The notes under the pieces: model-generated | What the model saw: only the letters and a program-made list of their open reading frames with translations | Database searches by the model: none | What the model was told of the DNA's origin: nothing | From: Scenedesmus sp. ARA3 | Lineage: Eukaryota; Chlorophyta; Chlorophyceae; Sphaeropleales; Scenedesmaceae | Direction of reading: 5' to 3' | DNA: 10,641 nt | Assembly (NCBI GenBank): GCA_004335835.1 | Contig: RWJK01001603.1 | Span: forward strand, 8,966-19,606 | Translations under genes and position numbers: made by a program | Shown: piece by piece, positions 8,808 to 10,641 of the stretch | How the letters are laid out: each line of letters starts with the position of its first letter | Position numbering within the stretch: the first letter of the stretch is position 1

Positions 8808-10631
8808 AGGTGATCCAGTACGAAATGCAGGGCGTGCCAGGACACTCAGTGGTGTCTCACAAGGTGGAGTTCCGCTGGCGCGGCAGGGCCAGCTTCCAGC
8901 AGCGGCAGCTAGCAGAGGCAACAGCAAAGCCGGGCCGCAAGCGCAGCAGGTGCGGCTGCGGCCACAATGCATGCATGTGAATGAGGCGGGTCGTGTGCTG
9001 TTGCTCGCTGTTCATTTGCAGCTGGTGGGTGCTTTCGGTGTTTTGCTCTTCTGGTTTGTGATGTTGCAAGAATCCGTTGGGTCTGAGCTAGCTCAGGCTG
9101 TGCCGCCGCCGAGGCAGCAGGGGCAGCAGGGCCAGCTTCCAGCAGCGGCAGCTGGCAGAGGCGACAGCAAAGCCGGGGCGCAAGCGCAGCAGGTGCGGCT
9201 GCGGCTACAGTGCATGCAGTGCAGCGGTTCATGTGTGTTTGGTTCGCTTGCGTTCAGGCGTGCGGGTGTGTTCAAGCGTGTGCGTGTTGTTTCATGCATG
9301 CGCTCATGCTTGCGCGCCTGTGCTTTCATGCATGTGCGTGTGTGCTCATGCATGCGCACGTGTATTTACAAGCATGTCTGTGTGCGTGCGCTCAAGCATG
9401 TGCGTGTGTGCTCATGCGCGCGCGTGCACTGCTGCGTGCGCACGCGTGCAATGACGCATGTGTGCATGCGTGTGCATGCGTGTGCATGTGTGTTTCCGTG
9501 CATGCGCGTGTGTGTTCAAGCGTGTGCGTGTGTGCTCATGTACGCGTGCGTTCCTGCCTGTGCGTGTGTGCTCACGTGCGCGCATTTGCTGATGCACGTG
9601 CATGTGTCGAGCGGCCGCACATGTGCTCATGCCTTTACTTGCTCGTGCACAACATCATGTGCGTGCATAGGTGTGCATGCGCGTGCACGTGTGCGCGTCA
9701 CGCATGCATGTGCGCGTCCATGTGTGGATTCGTGCATGGTAGTGCACGCGTGGGCACAGGCACATACAGGTGTCCGCGCGTGTAAGTGCATGCATGTGTA
9801 TGTGCGCGCGTGCGCGCATGCGCACGTATGCGAACATATGTTGTGCGTGCATGCAACATACCCACGTAGTGCATGTGTGAATGCATGCGCGCGTGCGTGT
9901 GCAGTTGTATGTGTGTGCATGCGCATGTGTGCCTGCGTATGTGCGTTCTCGCGCGTGTACACATCTGTGGCGGTGTGCTTATGCGCGCATGCATGTAGGC
10001 GCGTGCGTGTGCGCGCGCATGTATGCGCACGTGCATGTGTGTACGTGAGCCTGTGCATATGCGCGTATGTGTGCGTGTGTGTATGCTAGCGCGTGTGGGT
10101 GTGTAAACGTCCGTGGCTCGCGTGCATATGTGGATGCGTGGGTGTGCGCAAGGTTGTGCCTGCGTGCATGTGCGTGCACGCGTGTGCGTGTGTGGGCGGG
10201 TGTGCATGTGTGCGTGCAAGCGATCATTCGTATGGGCATGTGTGCATGTCTGCGTGAATGTCTATGGGTGCGTGCATGTGCGTGTTCGTGTATGTGCGCG
10301 TGCTGTGCACACAGATGCGCGTGTGCAGACGCGTGAGTGGGTGGGTGGGTGTGTCGCAAGCTGCAGCTGTATGACACTACTTCATGTTGCTCTGCTGCTG
10401 CTCCTGCTATAGAACTTGGCTTGCAGCAGGCAGCAGCGGGTTTTAAAGTGCATTGCTGACAAGCAATGGAAAGGCCGCTGGATCGGCCGCTCACACATCA
10501 AGCCGAGCCGTCTGATGCATCAGATGGTGAATCGCAGCTCTGCCACTGCTGCTGCTGCTGCTGCTGCAAACGTAAACTCTCCTGCAGGTGATCTGCCATG
10601 GCGAAGGCCATCCCGCCTCCAAAGCTGCTGA
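4085..10631 (+). CDS. gene B: SRA (YDG) domain protein, probable methylated-DNA reader, six exons
   Basis: Proposed join: 4085-5413, 6394-6563, 7493-7616, 7898-8098, 8810-8949, 10427-10631. All junctions are in phase (0, 2, 0, 0, 2) with GT-AG sites, giving about 722 residues. The SRA domain (about 466-640) begins HIPGVAVGDSF, continues LGLHCDMMKGI, GGYKDDADSGATFWYTG, SPGNAALLASF, LVRVFRSK and YSYEGLYRV, and closes with the MQGVPGH strand. Tyr518, Asp521 and Tyr530 match the base-flipping pocket of UHRF1 and SUVH proteins in identity and spacing. Upstream, a helix (FVAAAVKVQKVLKVYNTRLM) followed by KAKRCKPDMIA matches the plant SUVH arrangement before SRA. No SET, RING, tudor or PHD domain is seen, so it may be a reader without catalysis, or the SET region lies beyond the window. 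Binding to methylated CpG or CHG DNA in the nucleus is inferred. Confidence 0.8.
4481..4690 (+). repeat. tandem 105 bp (35-residue) repeat inside exon 1
   Basis: Two copies start at 4481 and 4586, both GATGCTGCAGGCACTCCTGA. At protein level both read DAAGTPDAA, then ATSAAPTGCD, then PG and QLST. The period is exactly 35 codons, so the copies are in frame. Differences such as VVIPGVW against DSMPGMR show it is not recent. Confidence 0.85.
5021..5168. repeat. CAG-rich run followed by GCT run: complementary triplet tracts
   Basis: The stretch 5021-5095 is CAG/CAA with two GAG, coding Gln. After a Gly-rich linker, (GCT)10 at 5138-5167 codes Ala. GCT triplets are complementary to CAG-type triplets (AGC frame), so sense RNA could fold a hairpin of about ten repeats across a loop of roughly 45 bases. 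Confidence 0.8.
5414..6393 (+). repeat. intron 1: tandem array of exon 2 start plus its 3' splice site (~115 bp unit)
   Basis: Six copies precede the real exon start. Each has a T/C-rich stretch, a CAG acceptor and CGCTGCAAGCC(T/A)GACAT. The positions just after each CAG are 5699, 5822, 5936, 6052, 6165 and 6279, with exon 2 at 6394; spacings are 123, 114, 116, 113, 114 and 115. A still more decayed copy lies at about 5536-5672. The unit extends past the acceptor through codons for RCKPDMIAHSELRGQHAPQ to the point where exon 2 reads HIPG. Copy 1 has an inserted C, and copy 4 lacks one ATG codon. Copies 2 and 4 share a different tail containing ATGTACTGCT, so 2-3 and 4-5 look like a duplicated pair about 230 bp long. 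None has a clear donor after the repeated codons. Confidence 0.85.
6394..6563 (+). CDS. gene B exon 2: SRA domain start
   Basis: The acceptor is TCTGTTTTTGCAG and the donor is GCTCG followed by GTGAGG (GT at 6564-6565). The exon gives 56 codons plus two bases. It codes RCKPDMIAHSELRGQHAPQ, matching the K-R-P-D-(L/M) linker of SUVH proteins, then HIPGVAVGDSF, GPLAMLGLHCDMMKGIMA. These are the first strand and the Gly-Leu-His motif of SRA domains. It is the last of the seven acceptor copies and the only one that runs on into SRA sequence. Confidence 0.8.
6628..6654 (+). repeat. small echo of the exon 2 end with donor
   Basis: GACACGATGATGGGCATCATG followed by GTGAGG repeats the exon 2 end (GACATGATGAAGGGCATCATG, then GCTCG and GTGAGG) with two substitutions and loss of GCTCG. 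It lies 85 bases beyond the real donor. Confidence 0.65.
6738..6838 (+). repeat. long echo of exon 2 end (33 codons, synonymous changes only)
   Basis: It copies 6463-6563 without gaps and codes the same 33 residues, from GHIPGVAVGDSF to MMKGIMA. The four differences are all synonymous: GTT to GTG, GTC to GTT, CTC to CTG and GCT to GCC. An intact GTGAGC donor follows at 6839. No acceptor is visible at its left edge; a further scrap of the GCCATGCTGGGCCT motif lies just before it at about 6715-6729. It may be a dead fragment, an alternative exon, or captured from a paralogue. Confidence 0.85.
6936..6985 (+). repeat. short echo of exon 2 end (16 codons)
   Basis: It codes LAMLGLHCDMMKGIMA plus CG, then GTGAGC. 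Against the 6738 echo it has one difference, TGC to TGT, which is synonymous. Upstream is a T/G-rich stretch with no adjacent AG, so it is another donor-only half exon. Confidence 0.85.
7131..7193 (+). repeat. decayed echo of exon 3 start, acceptor destroyed
   Basis: CTGCGTGCCGCATCAGC aligns with the exon 3 boundary GCGTGCAGCGTGTCG. The acceptor AG has become CG. In frame it reads RISSAQPQPVFAIRLAE, comparable to RVSNGKAQPAYAICLAG in the real exon. Amino-acid replacements and the lost splice site show it is not under the same constraint. The (GAAT)4 microsatellite at about 7223-7238 follows. Confidence 0.7.
7380..7430 (+). repeat. decayed echo of exon 3 start, acceptor AG kept
   Basis: TGTGCAG followed by CATCAGCGACAGCCAGCCACAG reads SISDSQPQHASAIRQ in the frame corresponding to exon 3. 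It is closer to the 7131 echo (shared ISxxQPQ and AIR) than to the real exon 106 bases downstream, so the two echoes probably share one ancestor. Confidence 0.65.
7493..7616 (+). CDS. gene B exon 3: SRA core with 5mC-pocket residues
   Basis: The acceptor is TTCATTGCGTGCAG; the exon starts with one base completing Arg from exon 2, then 41 codons, and ends ATGCAG before GTGAGA. It codes VSNGKAQPAYAICLAGGYKD and then DADSGATFWYTGEGG. In UHRF1-type SRA domains the Tyr of GGY, the second Asp after it and the Tyr of YTG form the pocket holding the flipped 5-methylcytosine. Here they sit at the same spacing (0, +3, +12), so the domain looks binding-competent. Confidence 0.85.
7617..7897 (+). other. 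intron 3, no exon echo seen
   Basis: 281 bases from GTGAGAGGC to a T/C-rich acceptor TTTTTTCTACCTTATGCCTAG. I found no repeated exon edge in it, which makes it the only plain intron of the gene. Confidence 0.7.
7898..8098 (+). CDS. gene B exon 4: second half of SRA domain
   Basis: 67 codons, phase 0 at both ends, acceptor TGCCTAG and donor TTTAAG before GTGAGA. It codes VKDQSYNSPGNAALLASFDT, then NTLVRVFRSKAVKKVLGEW and CPPVYSYEGLYRVLQHRM, ending GSGFK. The GN-AL-S and VRVFR motifs and the YxYEGLYRV motif (YDGLY/YDGIY in the family, source of the YDG name, here YEG) are standard SRA marks. The 29 codons at its 3' end are duplicated downstream. Confidence 0.85.
8182..8231 (+). repeat. older echo of exon 4 end
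   Basis: GAGGGTCTATACAGGGTGCT and what follows copy the codons EGLYRVLQHRM with only synonymous changes. Replacements then appear (V to A, E to P, A to V) and similarity stops before the donor. It lies 146 bases after the matching part of exon 4. Confidence 0.75.
8267..8377 (+). repeat. near-perfect echo of exon 4 end with donor; possible alternative exon
   Basis: Positions 8291-8377 repeat exon 4 positions 8012-8098, coding the same 29 residues (WCPPVYSYEGLYRV to GSGFK) and followed by a GTGAGG donor. All six base differences are at synonymous third positions. The frame is open leftward to an AG at 8265-8266 that would give a phase-0 exon of 37 codons. That AG has a poor pyrimidine tract. 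A second AG at 8302-8303 (CCCTCCAG) is better in context but would need a phase-1 donor. As an extra exon it would repeat the YEGLY region. Confidence 0.7.
8483..8569 (+). repeat. CTG run plus acceptor plus diverged exon 5 start (echo 1)
   Basis: An interrupted CTG run ends CTGCAG (AG at 8526-8527), and the copy then codes VCHFKMQGVPGHAA. The second part matches MQGVPGH of exon 5; the first six residues differ from VIQYEM. Confidence 0.8.
8596..8710 (+). repeat. CTG run plus acceptor plus close exon 5 start (echo 2)
   Basis: CTG repeats end CTGCAG (AG at 8649-8650), followed by codons for VIQYEMQGVPGHPVVSHTV. Against the real exon there are six synonymous and two replacement differences (Pro for Ser, Thr for Lys). 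ACG followed by GTAGCA is a possible weak donor. Confidence 0.85.
8752..8809 (+). repeat. CTG run (about 18 units) forming the tract of the exon 5 acceptor
   Basis: A nearly pure CTG run directly abuts the CAG acceptor (AG at 8808-8809). It stands where a pyrimidine tract would normally lie, so splicing must work with a two-thirds pyrimidine triplet repeat. The same arrangement occurs at the two upstream echoes. Confidence 0.9.
8810..8949 (+). CDS. gene B exon 5: end of SRA domain and basic tail
   Basis: After CTGCAG the exon codes VIQYEMQGVPGHSVVSH, the last SRA strand (compare xxPGQP in SUVH proteins), then KVEFRWRGRASFQQRQLAEA and a basic KPGRKRS likely to act in nuclear import or DNA contact. 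I end it at AGCAG before GTGCGG (GT at 8950-8951) because the downstream copy of this segment differs only synonymously up to that point and non-synonymously after it. If unspliced, the frame ends ten codons later at TGA 8978-8980, giving a protein about 55 residues shorter. Confidence 0.7.
9131..9192 (+). repeat. echo of exon 5 end with donor
   Basis: It repeats 8888-8949, coding ASFQQRQLAEATAKPGRKRS. The three differences are synonymous: CTA to CTG, GCA to GCG and GGC to GGG. It is followed by the same GTGCGGCTGCGG. CAG-rich sequence before it (9114-9130) offers AG sites but no clear pyrimidine tract. Confidence 0.85.
9230..10354. repeat. ~1.1 kb alternating purine-pyrimidine (TG/CG/CA) tract, Z-DNA potential
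   Basis: Nearly the whole stretch alternates purine and pyrimidine as mixtures of GTGCGTGTG, GCATGC and GCGCGC. It is not a pure dinucleotide repeat. Longer phrases recur, for example GTGCGTGTGTGCTCA at 9334, 9400, 9524 and 9560, often preceded by TTCAAGC. It lies within intron 5. Long open frames across it on both strands consist almost only of Cys, Val, Arg, Ala, His and Met and are by-products of the repeat. Confidence 0.85.
10427..10631 (+). CDS. gene B exon 6 (tentative): basic C-terminal exon
   Basis: An acceptor, TTGGCTTGCAG (AG at 10425-10426), is in phase 2 with the exon 5 donor. The frame reads RQQRVLKCIADKQWKGRWIG, then RSHIKPSRLMHQMVNRSSA, a seven-Ala run from GCT repeats, and ends RRPSRLQSC with TGA at 10629-10631. 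The Lys/Arg/Trp-rich middle looks like protein rather than repeat but matches no domain I recognise; it is not a pre-SET motif. Just before the window ends, CTCCTGCAG then GTGATC (from 10580) repeats the motif of the exon 5 acceptors, so splicing could continue past this point instead. Confidence 0.4.
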
Positions 10632-10641
10632 GCACTGAACT

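Noticed and set aside
8950..10089. 379-codon open frame on the plus strand
   Set aside because: It runs across the exon 5 echo and the alternating TG/CG/CA tract. Its composition (Cys, Val, Arg, Ala, His, Met) is dictated by the repeat and similar frames are open on both strands.

Overview
This is a eukaryotic nuclear window, most likely from a green alga (Chlorophyta, core chlorophytes). The reasons are intron-containing genes with GTGAG donors and CTGCAG-type acceptors, very abundant CAG/CTG triplet runs encoding poly-Gln, poly-Ala and potentially poly-Leu, and a plant/algal-style SRA (YDG) protein. The phylum is inferred from style; no species is claimed.

Layout. Positions 1-457 show no gene. 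Gene A (minus strand, about 2.8 kb down to 458) is a Gln-rich, multi-exon gene of unknown function. Its last exon is interrupted by an in-frame TGA (680-682), beyond which the same frame continues to an acidic, Trp-containing C-terminus. A roughly 1 kb spacer (about 3085-4084) separates it from the divergent gene B and holds ACGT-core elements and hairpins. Gene B (plus strand, 4085 to about 10631) can be assembled into six phase-compatible exons. It encodes a roughly 720-residue protein: a low-complexity Ala/Gln N-terminus, a helix and Arg/Lys-Pro-Asp linker as in plant SUVH proteins, then an SRA domain. The residues corresponding to the 5-methylcytosine pocket (Tyr, Asp, Tyr) are kept. A role in reading methylated DNA is the best guess. 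No SET or RING domain is visible in the window.

The striking part is the introns of gene B. Four of the five are filled with partial copies ('echoes') of the neighbouring exon edges. The start of exon 2 is present seven times (plus one decayed copy) as a ~115 bp tandem array of 3' splice sites. The end of exon 2 recurs three more times, the start of exon 3 twice more, the end of exon 4 twice more, the start of exon 5 twice more (each behind its own CTG run), and the end of exon 5 once more. Donor-side echoes lie at the 5' side of each intron and acceptor-side echoes at the 3' side. The better preserved donor-side echoes differ from the real exon only at synonymous positions (14 synonymous, 0 replacement by hand count). 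This suggests selection on the copies, recent derivation from another functional paralogue, or an assembly mixture. Intron 5 also carries over 1 kb of alternating purine-pyrimidine DNA with Z-DNA potential.
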